A DNA stretch of 5,001 nucleotides from COMBO-56-21 sp041559015 (GTDB lineage Archaea > Thermoplasmatota > Thermoplasmata > UBA10834), in contig JBFFED010000067.1 in NCBI GenBank assembly GCA_041559015.1, positions 1-5,001 on the forward strand, read 5' to 3'. Both the position numbers and the translations under genes were made by a program. This document shows positions 4,649 through 5,001 of the stretch, piece after piece. The notes beneath the pieces are model-generated. The model saw only the letters and a list, made by a program, of their open reading frames with translations. It searched no databases and was not told where the DNA came from. Each line of letters opens with the position of its first letter. Positions within the stretch are counted from its first letter, which is position 1.

Positions 4649-4995
4649 TCCACCTCCATGTCATTCACTTCTCGTTCTCCCCGCTCGTTCCTCATCCGGT
4701 AGTCGCCGCCCGCTATCTGGATCGCCCAGCCGTTCACAAGAGCCTCCACGAGACGCCTGCGAGCAGCGGTCAGGTCCCGCCAGAGCGTCTTCCTTGACAC
4801 GCCCATCCTGGCGGCGGCCTCGTCGTGTGGCAAGCCGATAAGGTCAACGAGGCGCAACGCCTCAACCTCCTCGACCGACAACCGGGTCATGCCCTGCGGG
4901 GACCCTGAGACGACTCGCGGATAGTACATGTCCGCCGGAGGGACCCAATCGATCCATCTCCTTCCTCTGCGACGACCACGGGGACCGGGGTTCAT
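4645..4995 (-). CDS. DUF134 family predicted DNA-binding protein (UPF0251)
   Basis: 116-residue protein matching the DUF134/COG1342 family. A basic start (RGRRRGRRW, 6-14) precedes the short YYPRVV/GMTRL segment (24-39), then VEEVEALRLVDLIGLPHDEAAARMGVSRKTLWRDL (41-75), a sigma-factor-like helix-turn-helix in which DEAAARMGVSRKTLWRDL is the HTH unit. The family ending AIQIAGGDY (91-99) is followed by a short charged tail. The CRR cysteine that I associate with the N terminus of many members is absent. It is probably a transcription regulator, though the family is poorly characterised and its target is unknown. The ATG at 4995 leaves only six bases to the window edge, so an earlier start or further upstream genes cannot be excluded, but the N terminus agrees with the family. 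Its stop overlaps the DUF5320 start (ATGA). Confidence 0.88.
   Translation of the reverse strand: MNPGPRGRRRGRRWIDWVPPADMYYPRVVSGSPQGMTRLSVEEVEALRLVDLIGLPHDEAAARMGVSRKTLWRDLTAARRRLVEALVNGWAIQIAGGDYRMRNERGEREVNDMEVE
4651..4657 (-). promoter_or_regulatory. Shine-Dalgarno site of DUF5320 inside the end of DUF134
   Basis: GGAGGTG on the minus strand is a perfect anti-SD complement located in the last codons of DUF134. The ATG at 4648 follows after 2 bases and the ATG at 4642 after 8. Together with the ATGA overlap it indicates coupled translation of the pair. Confidence 0.6.
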
Positions 4996-5001
4996 GCTAG
5001 C

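Overview
The window is almost fully coding, GC-rich DNA from an archaeon. The best evidence is a ribosomal protein found only in archaea and eukaryotes (eL15), archaeal-type TATA/BRE elements in the intergenic gaps, Shine-Dalgarno tracts matching the archaeal anti-SD (GGAGGTGAT-like), one gene that looks leaderless, and DUF134/DUF5320 family genes that are common in archaea and anaerobes. A euryarchaeal origin, perhaps Thermoplasmatota-like, is my inference and is not proven by the sequence.

Layout. Positions 43-1404 (minus) encode a PLP-dependent class-III aminotransferase of the acetylornithine/ornithine/GABA group. It is preceded by a possible 20-codon leader ORF whose stop overlaps the preferred TTG start. 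An 80-base divergent promoter region (about 1441-1520) separates it from a plus-strand gene (1521-2381). That gene encodes a short ThiI relative with the N-terminal ferredoxin-like and THUMP RNA-binding domains, but its PP-loop ATP-binding signature is destroyed. This gene converges on the minus-strand eL15 gene (2378-3067), and the two stop codons share one CTAG palindrome. Upstream of eL15, on the same strand, are a COG0731-type radical SAM enzyme (3173-4189) and a small operon-like pair, DUF5320 (4271-4648) and the helix-turn-helix protein DUF134 (4645-4995), joined by an ATGA start/stop overlap.

How the parts relate. eL15 and the ThiI-like THUMP protein are both RNA-linked. The radical SAM protein belongs to a COG that also contains the wyosine tRNA-modification enzymes, although its own substrate is unknown. 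DUF134 and DUF5320 are, from general knowledge, often found near NifX/NifB-type cofactor-binding proteins and Mrp/NBP35 ATPases, so the right edge may be the end of an iron-sulfur or metal-cofactor cluster that continues outside the window. No tRNA, rRNA, CRISPR array, insertion sequence or phage gene was seen, and no gap exceeds about 105 bases.

No convincing new multi-gene system is visible. The observations most worth following are the ThiI-like protein with a lost PP-loop, the charged N-terminal extension and structured leader of eL15, the possible leader ORF on the aminotransferase mRNA, and the long inverted repeat between DUF5320 and the radical SAM gene.
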